Source: Acidovorax sp. GBBC 1281 | GTDB lineage: Bacteria > Pseudomonadota > Gammaproteobacteria > Burkholderiales > Burkholderiaceae_C | Length of the DNA stretch: 64,000 nt | Direction of reading: 5' to 3' | Assembly (NCBI RefSeq): GCF_028473645.1 | Contig: NZ_CP097269.1 | Coordinates: 3,118,001 to 3,182,000, forward strand | Part shown: in pieces, positions 18,343 to 25,874 of the stretch | Position numbering within the stretch: the stretch's first letter is position 1 | How the letters are laid out: each line of letters opens with the position of its first letter | Made by a program: the position numbers and the translations under genes | Notes under the pieces: generated by a model | What the model was told of the DNA's origin: nothing | Databases searched by the model: none | Seen by the model: only the letters and a program-made list of their open reading frames with translations

Positions 18343-18588
18343 TCAGCAGTTCCCGTTCGATTGAGGAGCACTGCGCCAGGCCATGCGCGCGACCTGTTCC
18401 AGGCGATCGGCCTCTTGCTTGGCGTCCACGGCAACCTGGTTCAGGCGCTCGAATTGCGAGTGGTCCCAGCTCTCGCACTGGAAGACACGATCGGCAGCGA
18501 TGCGCCACCTTGCCAGCGCCTCCTGCCAAGCAGCGTGCTTGACGGGCACCGTATGCGGCGCATCGATGAGGAAGAATTCGACCGCCAT
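18343..18588 (-). CDS. Small ICE protein, 81 residues, unknown
   Basis: The product begins MAVEFFLIDAPHTVPV and is mostly helical and charged, with a likely coiled coil (QFERLNQVAVDAKQEADRLEQVA). The ATG shares one base with the upstream stop (TGATG), so it is translationally coupled to the 150-residue gene. No known domain is recognised. Confidence 0.6.
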   Translation of the reverse strand: MAVEFFLIDAPHTVPVKHAAWQEALARWRIAADRVFQCESWDHSQFERLNQVAVDAKQEADRLEQVARMAWRSAPQSNGNC

Positions 18589-19040
18589 CAGAGCGTCCCT
18601 CCTGGGGTGACCGCATCCGGCATCGCGCAGACGATGCGATTCATGTCTGCGCCCCGGGTCAAAGCGCACTCCACGGCCTGTTCCAGCGTCGGGAACGATC
18701 CCCAATTGGTGGAGCGGTCCCAGGCGCCGCCATCCAGGCACCGCACGTCGTAACGGGTGCCCGAGGGCCAGGCGGCGAGCCACTTTGCGCGGTTCTCGCG
18801 CCAGTGGGCCCGGCCTGCGGCGGCGTATTCGTCCGTTCGCTGGGCGTAGAACGCATCCATCGCTTCGATGGTCTCGGTGCGGATGAAAGGCAAGTACCAC
18901 CACTTGCCGTGCGAGGGCGGACGCGCATCGTTGGGCGTGTCGTCAAACCCCTCGGGCATCCCGGGATCGATGGGGATGCCGTGGGCGAGGCCCTCGGCGA
19001 TGAATTCGGTGCCGTCGCTGTGGACGAACGTGGCGGGCAT
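18588..19040 (-). CDS. ICE-associated protein, 150 residues, unknown
   Basis: The protein begins MPATFVHSDGTEFIAEG and is soluble, rich in Trp and acidic residues (GKWWYLPFIRTETIEAMDAFYAQR). No motif is recognised. It lies between the parB-like gene and a translationally coupled small gene in the same leftward operon. An AGGAGAGG Shine-Dalgarno precedes the start. Confidence 0.6.
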   Translation of the reverse strand: MPATFVHSDGTEFIAEGLAHGIPIDPGMPEGFDDTPNDARPPSHGKWWYLPFIRTETIEAMDAFYAQRTDEYAAAGRAHWRENRAKWLAAWPSGTRYDVRCLDGGAWDRSTNWGSFPTLEQAVECALTRGADMNRIVCAMPDAVTPGGTL

Positions 19041-19116
19041 GTGACCTCTCCTTTTGCTTCGATTTCTTGCAGTGCCGCGTTTTGTGGATCTGACCTGGCG
19101 TGTCAGGCCGGGTGCA

Positions 19117-20925
19117 TCAAAAGAGCGGCTCCCACCCGGGCAGGAATCGCTCGGGGTGGTTGAGCCGGATGCGCTCCATCACGGCCATGAGCCGGGTGAG
19201 CGAGAAGCCCACGTCGGGCGCGGCCAGGACCTGGTAGAGGTCCGGCAGCGCGATGGCTGGCTGACCATCGAGGGACTGCACCTGCACGGTCGCGGCCTCC
19301 AGGCACGCTTCCTCGAAGCCCTGGGGACCCTTGGCCACGGCCTGCGTCCAGCGCGATGCGTTCACGTCGGTAATCGTTGCGGTGACGCGCCGGTCGTACT
19401 GGCCCGACAGGGCGGCAAGCACCTTCCAGAGCGCGGCGCGCAGCACCACCTGCGCCTCGGGCAGGGCTTGCCCACTGGCATGGGCGATATCCTGCTCGGG
19501 CAGATCGGCCAGGTAGCCGAAGGGCATGCTCTGGGCGTGGCACAGGATGTCGTGCAACGGCACGACGTCGTTGAGATTGCTCAGGTGCTCCAGCACCAGG
19601 CCCTGCAGGTTGGCATTGGGGGATTCGGCCATCAGCAGGGACGAGTCGGGGACCGGCGCAGGGAGATCGGGGGCATGGGCCGGCACGGGGGGCCTGGCGG
19701 CAGGTGCAGCCATGGGTGCCGGCGCACGGGCGGTAGGAACAGGCGCCAGCATGCCGGCCAGCGGCGGCTGGTGCGGGGTCGGCATCGGCACCGGCGCGGC
19801 CGCAGGCGGTGCGACCTTGACCTGCCGCAGCGTCTCGGCGGAGATGCGGGCATCGCTCTCCAGGGCGGAGATCATCGCGGGCACGGTCTGCGCATCCACC
19901 TTGAGCACGGAAGCCACGGTGTCGTGCAAGTCCTGCACCAACAACGGTATGTCCAGCGTGGGCGGCGTCACCTTCTCCTCGCTGCCAGCTTGCTGCTGTT
20001 GCGCTGTCTTCGCTGCAGCCTGCGCAGCCATCGTGCTGGCGTGGCCACGCAGCGTCTCCTGGATCGCCTGCTGAACTTCCACACGCCGGTCCAGTCGATC
20101 GCCGATCTGGTGCAGCGCGCCCACCAATGGCCGTATTTCAGAATTGACTTCCCTGGCCCGCAGCCAAGGCCCGATCGGTGCCAGGAATTCGACTGCAAAA
20201 GCGAAGTTCTGCAGCACCTTGAGGCCGAAGCCCAGACCCATGGTCTTGAGTTCGTTGTTCAATTCACTCGCCGTGAGCGCCTTGCCACGCTCCTTCTCCA
20301 ACTCGGCCTTGAAGGTGTTCACGCCTTGCGCGTTCTCCCAGAACGAGATGTCGCCCCGCATCTTGTTCTCGGCCAAGTGCGCGGCAATGGTGCGGGCATG
20401 GCCCGCCCAGGCCTTGACAATGACGTGCAGCCGCGCGAAGCGCGGGTCGCCGGCCTTGAACAATTCCTTGGCGATCATCAGGCGCGTGTTACCGCCCCCG
20501 TAGGTCGTGTATCGCTCCTGGCCCGGCCTGCGGGTCACCGTGATCGCATTGGTGATGCCATCGGCCTGGATGCTCGCCTTGATCTCGTCATACAGCGGAT
20601 TGGGCTGCGTGCGCGGGTTGTGCTCGTAGGGCTCCACGTCGTCCACGGACAGCAGCGAGAACGACATGTCCATGTCGGACCTCGGGTCCAGGCCCTCGGT
20701 GGCGTTGCGCAAGGGCGGCAGCGCGAGCGCCGCCCTCGCCTGCTCGCGGTATTTCTCGTTCCTGTCCGGCTTGGCCGCGGCTTTGGCGGGGGCGGTAGGG
20801 GCAGGTTTGGTTTCGGTGCTCATGGTGGCGTCCTGTGTTGTGGAGGGGCCGGCATCATGACCGCTCAGGCGCAGGCGCTCGGCCCGCTGCGCCGCCGTCA
20901 GCGTTTCGGGGGTGTGCGAAGGCAT
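19117..20925 (-). CDS. parB: ParB-family ICE partition/maintenance protein
   Basis: This is a ParB-type DNA-binding protein of the kind paired with ParA in PFGI-1-like elements. The ParB/Srx-like domain is at about residues 80-180: PYEHNPRTQPNPLYDEIKAS, DGITNAITV, GGGNTRLMIA. A long helical region and a Pro/Ala-rich linker follow. The C-terminal ~150 residues form a separate domain. The length is 602 residues from the ATG at 20,925. A start at 20,823 (MSTETKPAP, with AGGA upstream) would give 568 residues and keep all domains. The gene lies 21 bp downstream of parA. Confidence 0.75.
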   Translation of the reverse strand: MPSHTPETLTAAQRAERLRLSGHDAGPSTTQDATMSTETKPAPTAPAKAAAKPDRNEKYREQARAALALPPLRNATEGLDPRSDMDMSFSLLSVDDVEPYEHNPRTQPNPLYDEIKASIQADGITNAITVTRRPGQERYTTYGGGNTRLMIAKELFKAGDPRFARLHVIVKAWAGHARTIAAHLAENKMRGDISFWENAQGVNTFKAELEKERGKALTASELNNELKTMGLGFGLKVLQNFAFAVEFLAPIGPWLRAREVNSEIRPLVGALHQIGDRLDRRVEVQQAIQETLRGHASTMAAQAAAKTAQQQQAGSEEKVTPPTLDIPLLVQDLHDTVASVLKVDAQTVPAMISALESDARISAETLRQVKVAPPAAAPVPMPTPHQPPLAGMLAPVPTARAPAPMAAPAARPPVPAHAPDLPAPVPDSSLLMAESPNANLQGLVLEHLSNLNDVVPLHDILCHAQSMPFGYLADLPEQDIAHASGQALPEAQVVLRAALWKVLAALSGQYDRRVTATITDVNASRWTQAVAKGPQGFEEACLEAATVQVQSLDGQPAIALPDLYQVLAAPDVGFSLTRLMAVMERIRLNHPERFLPGWEPLF

Positions 20926-20946
20926 GGGGTTTCACCACCGTCCTTC

Positions 20947-21897
20947 TCACGCTGATGCCGTGCTGCCGGCAGGGCCGGCTTCCTCCTTGGGCTCCGGCTC
21001 GGCCGGAGACTCATGTGCTGGCCGGATGGCCTGCACGATCTCGCCCCGGTGGTTCGGGGCGTACTTGTTGACGAGTGAGGGGATCAATTCCCAAAGCAGC
21101 GCATGCATCACGTCGCCCGCCTTGATGGGGTCGATCCAGTGCACGGGCACTTGCGCCGTCGCCGCTTTCTTGTAGGCGACCGTGCTGGGCACGGTGGTGG
21201 AGAGGACGGACACGCGCCCGCGCATCTCCAGGAACTGGTTTCGGATGAGGCCCGACATGGCGTCCGAATCCACGGTGCGCTCCACGCGGTTGATGATGGC
21301 CTTCATGGCCGGCACGGTGAACCCCATGTTCACCGAGGACTCCAGGCGCTCCAGCAGCTTGAGCGTGCCGTCCACGAACTCACGCGCCGACACGATGTCG
21401 GGCGAGGCGGGGGCGATCAGGATGTCGGCCGCGTTGACGGCAGCATCCTGCAGATGGCCCACCGCGCCTTGCGTGTCGATGATCACCACGTCATAGTCGC
21501 GCTGCACGTCGGCGCTGGCGAGCGACATGCGGATGCGCACCAGGCGATCCAGGCGGTTGGACAGCCAGTCCTGCAGCCGTCCGTCGCGTGTATCGGAGGC
21601 GACCAGGTGCATGAAACCACCCTGCACATTCAAGCGAGAATGGTCTCCCGGAAAATCCTCCGGAGGCAATTCGATATGGCTCACGCAGTCGGCGGACAAA
21701 ATGCCGCCCATTACCATGTTGGTCAGGCCGTTATCGGCCACATGGGACAACTTGAAATACCGCGTGAGCGATGGCTGAACGTCCGCATCGACGAGAAGGA
21801 CGCGGTAGCCGAGATCGGCGAGCAACCCTCCCAGATTGGCCGAGAGGGTGGTTTTGCCTACGCCGCCCTTGGTGGCGACGACGGTGAGTGTGAGCAT
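20947..21897 (-). CDS. parA: ParA-family partition ATPase of the ICE
   Basis: This is a MinD/ParA-type ATPase that maintains the element. The deviant Walker A KGGVGKTT is at residues 10-17, DADVQPSLTRYF follows, and the switch-type VIIDTQGAVG is near residue 136. The length of 316 residues is in the family range. It is first of the leftward parA-parB operon. An 11-5-11 palindrome lies 10 bp upstream of the start and probably acts as operator or parS. Confidence 0.9.
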   Translation of the reverse strand: MLTLTVVATKGGVGKTTLSANLGGLLADLGYRVLLVDADVQPSLTRYFKLSHVADNGLTNMVMGGILSADCVSHIELPPEDFPGDHSRLNVQGGFMHLVASDTRDGRLQDWLSNRLDRLVRIRMSLASADVQRDYDVVIIDTQGAVGHLQDAAVNAADILIAPASPDIVSAREFVDGTLKLLERLESSVNMGFTVPAMKAIINRVERTVDSDAMSGLIRNQFLEMRGRVSVLSTTVPSTVAYKKAATAQVPVHWIDPIKAGDVMHALLWELIPSLVNKYAPNHRGEIVQAIRPAHESPAEPEPKEEAGPAGSTASA

Positions 21898-21907
21898 GGA
21901 ATCCTCG

Positions 21908-21934
21908 CTGAATCAGGTTATGTACCTGATTCAG
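21908..21934. promoter_or_regulatory. Perfect 11-5-11 palindrome upstream of parA
   Basis: CTGAATCAGGT and ACCTGATTCAG are exact inverted arms around TATGT, starting 11 bp before the parA start codon. This is a strong dimer-binding site, either a ParA/ParB autoregulatory operator or a parS centromere. One arm plus two bases recurs at 40,741-40,753. Confidence 0.75.
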
Positions 21935-21967
21935 CGCGGAGGGGTCGGCGCAATGCTTCTATCTTTT

Positions 21968-22030
21968 TATATTCTCAAGATAATCAGATGTGATTATTGC
22001 TCACCCTCAAAAGAGGTGCTTGAGAATATA
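21968..22030. repeat. 12-bp inverted repeat abutting the left attachment site
   Basis: TATATTCTCAAG at 21,968-21,979 and its exact complement CTTGAGAATATA at 22,019-22,030 enclose 39 bp. The right arm overlaps the first four bases of the 18-bp attachment core. The position suggests accessory binding sites of the recombination target or an operator for the gene now displaced to 33,868. Confidence 0.6.
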
Positions 22031-22044
22031 CATCGTATCTAGTC
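22027..22044. repeat. attL core of the provirus
   Basis: TATACATCGTATCTAGTC is repeated exactly at 33,835-33,852 in the same orientation. The flanking bases differ on both sides (A/C before, G/A after), so 18 bp is the full identity. It begins with TATACA, the same six bases as the central region of many dif sites. Confidence 0.85.
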
Positions 22045-22127
22045 GTAATGACCATGCTTTTTGCCGCTTTGACGTTACTCATGATGACGCCAAATGCACG
22101 CATCAGCAACCGCATGGCATCCCCGAC

Positions 22128-22508
22128 ATGAAGCAAATCGCACCCCGCGCACTGCCCGCCCTGTCCCAGCTTTTGCCCGTGCTGGGCGACCCCACGCCGG
22201 CCGAGGTGGCCGCCTATCTGGACGTGTCGGAGCGCACCGTTTACCACTGGCGTGCCCAGGACCGGGCGCCACGGGCCGCGCTGCTGGCGCTTTTTTGGGA
22301 ATCGAGTTACGGCCTGTCCGCGCTCGACGCGGAGCTTTTCAACACCGCCATGGTGTTCAAAAGGTTGAGTGAATCGCAGGGTCTTGAAATGGCGAATCTG
22401 CAAGCCCGCATCACTCGCCTGGAGCGAATCGGTGATTTCGGCTGCGCCAACGACACCCAAAGAAAAGGGCCGCACTCGGCGGCCCCTTGGGTCAGCGGCG
22501 CTTTTTGA
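22128..22508 (+). CDS. Helix-turn-helix regulator of the provirus
   Basis: The 126-residue product begins MKQIAPRALPALSQLLP and carries a MerR/phage-type HTH at about residues 22-50 (PTPAEVAAYLDVSERTVYHWRAQDRAP). In the integrated state it has lost its upstream partner. In the circular form the DUF3693-like regulator gene from the right end terminates in an ATGA overlap with this start. It should then be the second gene of the rightward regulatory operon. The 3' end runs over the terminator hairpin and a 20-residue gene on the other strand. Confidence 0.8.
   Translation: MKQIAPRALPALSQLLPVLGDPTPAEVAAYLDVSERTVYHWRAQDRAPRAALLALFWESSYGLSALDAELFNTAMVFKRLSESQGLEMANLQARITRLERIGDFGCANDTQRKGPHSAAPWVSGAF
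22457..22485 (-). terminator. Terminator of the leftward virion operon
   Basis: On the minus strand GGGCCGC and GCGGCCC enclose a 5-base loop and are followed by TTTTCTTT. It lies just past the last leftward gene. The rightward regulatory operon also ends at about this point, so the two transcripts converge here. Confidence 0.8.
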
Positions 22509-22554
22509 AGCGCCCGTTTTTGCCGCGCGGCGGCGTGCGTCGTTTGCGTGCCAT
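22492..22554 (-). CDS. 20-residue highly basic peptide, last gene of the virion operon
   Basis: ATGGCACGC opens a frame of 20 codons. The product MARKRRTPPRGKNGRFKKRR has 11 Arg/Lys and no acidic residue. A near-perfect Shine-Dalgarno (AAGGAGGCACC) stands before the ATG and a terminator follows, so the frame is very likely translated. Such a peptide could neutralise packaged DNA or bind the inner membrane face. The function is inference. Confidence 0.7.
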   Translation of the reverse strand: MARKRRTPPRGKNGRFKKRR

Positions 22555-22568
22555 GGTGCCTCCTTTCG

Positions 22569-22724
22569 TCAGTGGGTGCCGGGTTCGCCCCAGGCGTTGC
22601 GGATGTAGGTCCGGCCCGCAGGCCAGTTGCTCATGATCAGCGCGGCCAGGAGCGCCCCACAGATCAGGATGATGGTTTCACGTCCGACCTCAGCCGGCGA
22701 AGGGACGAATGCCGGCAGCTTCAT
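22569..22724 (-). CDS. 51-residue single-span membrane protein
   Basis: MKLPAFVPSPAEVGRET precedes one hydrophobic helix (IILICGALLAALIM) and a short polar tail. The start overlaps the upstream stop by 4 bp (ATGA). Small one-helix proteins like this line the internal membrane of PM2-type virions or act in lysis. Its own role is unknown. Confidence 0.7.
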   Translation of the reverse strand: MKLPAFVPSPAEVGRETIILICGALLAALIMSNWPAGRTYIRNAWGEPGTH

Positions 22725-22855
22725 GGCAGCAGCCTTTCCAGCATCAGTTCGATCTGCGCCTCCATGCGGTTGATTCGCCCCTCGGTGCGGATGATGTGCG
22801 CAGCCATGGGGATCAACAGCAGGTTGAGCCACTGCAGCGCGTCACTTGGGTGCAT
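22721..22855 (-). CDS. 44-residue small protein with one hydrophobic segment
   Basis: Reading from ATG 22,855: MHPSDALQWLNLLLIPMAAH, then IIRTEGRINRMEAQIELMLERLLP, an amphipathic helix. It overlaps the holin-like gene by 14 bp and the 51-residue gene by 4 bp. The hydrophobic N-terminus plus coiled C-terminus resembles phage spanin or holin partners. No firm assignment can be made. Confidence 0.6.
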   Translation of the reverse strand: MHPSDALQWLNLLLIPMAAHIIRTEGRINRMEAQIELMLERLLP

Positions 22856-23015
22856 CGCCCTTATCCTTGAGCACGATGCCGGCCAAGCCGGTGATTCCCA
22901 CCGCCACCTGGGCGGCCAGATCGATCGTTCCAGGCGGCAGGCCGAAGACCACGCCCAGAGCGGATATTGCGGCCCAGGTGGAGGGCTCGCGCAGACGGTT
23001 CAAAAAGTACTTCAT
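22842..23015 (-). CDS. Holin-like small membrane protein, 57 residues
   Basis: The product begins MKYFLNRLREPSTWAAISAL and has two short hydrophobic segments (TWAAISALGVVFGL and LAAQVAVGITGLAGIVL) ending in a charged KDKGDAPK tail. This layout is common among small phage holin-type proteins. The position in the same operon as the endolysin supports a lysis role. Confidence 0.65.
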   Translation of the reverse strand: MKYFLNRLREPSTWAAISALGVVFGLPPGTIDLAAQVAVGITGLAGIVLKDKGDAPK

Positions 23016-23034
23016 GGTTTCCCTCTATAAAAAA

Positions 23035-23442
23035 TCACCAAGACCCCTCCGCGCCACCCGTATTCACGGGCCGCCGAATCACTCTTGGGTACATGCCAAA
23101 TGCTGCGCCCCCCGACCCCGTGACAGGCGGCGTCACGCTGGTGTAGTCGCCGTTGCTTCCCGATTCATAGGGATTCGGCGGCCCCATGAATTCGTATTCG
23201 GGGTGGTTCTCAAAATGGATTTCATCGTTGACCCACTGCGCCGCGCCGCCCACGGCCTCCCCGACATACGCCGTTTGGTTTCTCACCCACTGCGCCGCCG
23301 CATCGACCGGCGCCCACACCGCCGCCGCCGCATCCGTTGCCGCTTGCGTTGCGCGCCGCACCACGTACACGGCCAGCAGCGCGCCACCGGCCAGCAGTGC
23401 CAGCTTGACGAGCAGATCACCGGACACGGGCGCGATCCTCAT
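23035..23442 (-). CDS. Provirus membrane protein, 135 residues
   Basis: The product begins MRIAPVSGDLL, with one transmembrane helix at about 11-28 (VKLALLAGGALLAVYVVRR). An Ala-rich amphipathic stretch with two repeats of AAQWV follows, then a polar Gly/Pro-rich tail. It is likely a virion membrane-associated protein. It overlaps the upstream gene by 4 bp. Confidence 0.7.
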   Translation of the reverse strand: MRIAPVSGDLLVKLALLAGGALLAVYVVRRATQAATDAAAAVWAPVDAAAQWVRNQTAYVGEAVGGAAQWVNDEIHFENHPEYEFMGPPNPYESGSNGDYTSVTPPVTGSGGAAFGMYPRVIRRPVNTGGAEGSW

Positions 23443-23879
23443 TGCTGGAGCTTCCAGGCGTGGTATTCGCTGGGCGTCATCTGGTGCGTACTGCCGTCAC
23501 CGTAGGTCATCAGGCCCGATCCGTTGACCGTCACCCTGAAGCCTGCGGCTGGCGTGTACGACTGGCCGCCCCAGGCCGCGCCATCCAGGGCCGGGGCCGC
23601 GGGCGGCGCGATCTGGATCACGGCCGGCGCGGACGATGGCGCGGGCGCGGTGGAGTGGTCCACCACGGGCGGCGCCTTCGTGTTGTTGCCGCTGGGCCGC
23701 GGCGACATGAGGCCCGCGAGCGCGCTGGTCCACGACGCCGGCACGCCAGCACTGCCGGTGCCAGAGCCGGCCGCACCGGCAGCAGGCACCGTCGCCGCCT
23801 GGCTGCGCATGCGCAGCAGGACCAGCACCGCGCCGGCCGCTGCAATCACCATCAGGGTTTTGCGATCCATGTCGATCAA
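23439..23879 (-). CDS. Provirus membrane-anchored protein, 146 residues
   Basis: The N-terminus MIDMDRKTLMVIAAAG is a signal-anchor helix. A long Ala/Pro/Ser linker leads to a small C-terminal domain (TPAAGFRVTVNGSGLMTYGDG, then HQMTPSEYHAWKLQ). The ATG at 23,870 (MDRKTL) is an alternative start. A virion role is inferred from the operon. Confidence 0.65.
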   Translation of the reverse strand: MIDMDRKTLMVIAAAGAVLVLLRMRSQAATVPAAGAAGSGTGSAGVPASWTSALAGLMSPRPSGNNTKAPPVVDHSTAPAPSSAPAVIQIAPPAAPALDGAAWGGQSYTPAAGFRVTVNGSGLMTYGDGSTHQMTPSEYHAWKLQQ

Positions 23880-24277
23880 CCGAAGTAGGCCCAGGGGTCA
23901 CCGTAGGGCGTGTTGGCCGCAATGCCATCGTCGCGCGCACTCGGCGCCACGTAGGCGCTTGGGTTGTTGTACTGCGGCCCACTGGGGCCTTCGGGCGTCA
24001 CGTCCCAGGGCGTTTGCGACCGGCCGTCATAGGTGCCCAGCAGCGGTATCGAGCCGCCCGAATTCCCGCCGCTCAGGCCGCTGAAAATCTTGCCGATGGT
24101 GGACACGCCCGTGTTGATCAGGTTGAGCCGCGCGGCGTTGTTGGCAGCATTTGCCGCCTGCTGGCTGGCGTACACCGGCTGCGCGACGGCGCGCCGCGAC
24201 ATGAAGTAGTAAGCCCCGATGCCGATGACGGCCAGGAGCAGGAGATTCGAGTTTGGGTTGGGTGCTGCAGCGCTCAT
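23876..24277 (-). CDS. Provirus membrane-anchored protein, 133 residues
   Basis: MSAAAPNPNSN precedes one helix (LLLLAVIGIGAYYFM) and an Ala/Asn-rich polar region ending in a Pro/Tyr-rich tail (NTPYGDPWAYFG). The start overlaps the endolysin stop (ATGA). The anchored, low-complexity design matches its two downstream neighbours. It is presumably a membrane protein of the virion. Confidence 0.65.
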   Translation of the reverse strand: MSAAAPNPNSNLLLLAVIGIGAYYFMSRRAVAQPVYASQQAANAANNAARLNLINTGVSTIGKIFSGLSGGNSGGSIPLLGTYDGRSQTPWDVTPEGPSGPQYNNPSAYVAPSARDDGIAANTPYGDPWAYFG

Positions 24278-24957
24278 GCCGTGGTGACCTCAGAAATCCC
24301 GCCCGCCTGGGCGTATGCGTTGAGCAGTGCCGACAGGCGCCGCTCCGGTTGTCCATAGCCCGCCCCTGGCAAGCTGGCCCACACCCGCGCCACCTTGTTG
24401 ATGGCCCGGACCGTGCGACCCGCCTGCACATCGGCCAGGGCGCCGCGCTCGCGGATCAACTCCAGCGCGCCGGCATCCTGGCTGGCCGGGCCGAAGTCCG
24501 GCAGGCCCAGCTTTGCCGCGAGGCCGTCCCAGGTGCGCGCGAGGAACTGGTATCGACCGGCCGCGCTGCTGGTGGTGTTTCCAAATGGGACGTACACGCG
24601 CGGGTGCCGCGCATAGCCGTCAAATTCGGCCCCGCCAAACAGGATGTTGTAGCCATCGTCGCCGCGCCCGGCCGTGCCCTCGGCGAACGCAATCATGTCG
24701 AGGAAGGCCTTTTGGTTGCGGGATGCAACGTCCGGCGTCACAGCGGCCGGCGCGTAGGTGGAAGGGGTCAGACTCACAATCACGTCCTCAAAAATGGTGG
24801 TGCCTTGGTCGGGTTCGATGGGCTCGCCGGCCGCATCACCGGCCCACCCATCCGGCAGAAAGAGGGTGCCGCCACCGCTTGCGGCCGGCGCGCGCTGCTG
24901 GGCCAGCCACACAGCCCCGCAGACCACCAGCACGACCGCGAGCGCGTCCCGGATCAT
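24274..24957 (-). CDS. Membrane-anchored lambda-R-type endolysin/transglycosylase
   Basis: This enzyme should cleave peptidoglycan glycan strands. The 227-residue product has a hydrophobic anchor at residues 5-19 and a Gly/Pro linker. The catalytic domain from residue ~78 follows lambda R in order: FLDMIAFAEGT (catalytic Glu93), GYNILFGG, HPRVYV, AAGRYQFLARTWDGL, WASLPGAGYGQ. The N-terminal anchor suggests a virion-associated enzyme used at entry, a SAR-type endolysin, or both. The start at 24,957 overlaps the upstream stop (ATGA). A long upstream extension would lie in the neighbouring gene. Confidence 0.85.
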   Translation of the reverse strand: MIRDALAVVLVVCGAVWLAQQRAPAASGGGTLFLPDGWAGDAAGEPIEPDQGTTIFEDVIVSLTPSTYAPAAVTPDVASRNQKAFLDMIAFAEGTAGRGDDGYNILFGGAEFDGYARHPRVYVPFGNTTSSAAGRYQFLARTWDGLAAKLGLPDFGPASQDAGALELIRERGALADVQAGRTVRAINKVARVWASLPGAGYGQPERRLSALLNAYAQAGGISEVTTA

Positions 24958-25280
24958 TCGTAAATCTCGACATAGAACGCCGAGTCCGCGCCACCGCCAC
25001 CACCGCCGCCACTGCTGGGGAACACTTTGCAACTGCCCGTGCCGTTGGTCACCACGGTGGCAATGACACCGCTCGACGCGGAAGAAACCACCACGACCCG
25101 GCCCACGTATTCGGCCGTCGCCATGGCGGCGGAGAAATTCACCTGATAAGCCCCGAGGCCCGCGCGGCTCGCCGACGCCACGTTGAACCCACGCACCAGC
25201 GCGCCCGCGCTGGTGACATAGGCCCACGCCTTGAGCGTCATGTTCGGGACGCCGCCGCCAGTCCCTGCAGTCACTGGCAT
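24954..25280 (-). CDS. Candidate spike/receptor-binding protein, 108 residues
   Basis: The core reads LKAWAYVTSAGALVRGFNVASASRAGLGAYQVNFSAAM in sequence order (K-W, RGFN, S, G-Y-V-F, AM). This is a pattern I know from C-terminal domains of phage tail fibres. A seven-glycine run follows, then a short FYVEIYE strand at the end. In a tailless virus such a domain would sit on the vertex spike. It lies between the endolysin and an all-beta protein gene. Confidence 0.55.
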   Translation of the reverse strand: MPVTAGTGGGVPNMTLKAWAYVTSAGALVRGFNVASASRAGLGAYQVNFSAAMATAEYVGRVVVVSSASSGVIATVVTNGTGSCKVFPSSGGGGGGGADSAFYVEIYE

Positions 25281-25283
25281 GCG

Positions 25284-25874
25284 TCAGCCCTCCACAGTCA
25301 CCACGTTGGACTGGCTCGCCACGTCGCCAATCGCGAAGATGGCCTGATCCGTGCAGGTACCCACCAATTCGAAGGCGCCGCCGGGCACGATGCGCACGCC
25401 GGCCGCCACCGTGGCCGCCGCACCGAACGACAGGTACACCGTGGCCGCGCCATCGCGGTTTTGCACCAGCAGGTATTTGCGCCCGGCCTTGGCCGCGAGC
25501 AACTGGGTGCTGGCGCTGGTGACAGTCTTTTGCAGATTCGACAGCACGGCCAGCGGCTGCACAGTGGCCGTTACCTGCACCGAACCCGTGCCGATGTTGA
25601 AAGTGCCGCTCATTCCGTCGATGAATTTCTCATCGCCGATGAAGAGCTTCACCGTGTTACTGCCCCCGGAAACGTCCGTGAAATACAGCCGCTGAAACGG
25701 GCTGTCTTCCAGGCCCTGGCCCGCAATCAGCCCGCTCAACTCGCCCCAGTCGGCTTTGACGTTGAGCGCCCCCGTGGAGGCCAGGATCTTGAAGTAGTCG
25801 CCCGCGACCGTGAGCAGGAACGGCCCATTGGCCGGTACCACGAAGTCGTAAATCTTGCTTGGCTTGACCGTCAT
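25284..25874 (-). CDS. All-beta provirus structural protein, 196 residues
   Basis: The product begins MTVKPSKIYDFVVPANG. It is rich in Val, Thr and Gly and has no membrane helix, with many short alternating strands (GRKYLLVQNRDGAATVYLSFG near residue 130). This composition fits a minor capsid, penton or spike-base protein. The family is unknown. It is 3 bp from the receptor-binding candidate and overlaps the upstream gene by 4 bp, so these are likely co-produced partners. Confidence 0.6.
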   Translation of the reverse strand: MTVKPSKIYDFVVPANGPFLLTVAGDYFKILASTGALNVKADWGELSGLIAGQGLEDSPFQRLYFTDVSGGSNTVKLFIGDEKFIDGMSGTFNIGTGSVQVTATVQPLAVLSNLQKTVTSASTQLLAAKAGRKYLLVQNRDGAATVYLSFGAAATVAAGVRIVPGGAFELVGTCTDQAIFAIGDVASQSNVVTVEG

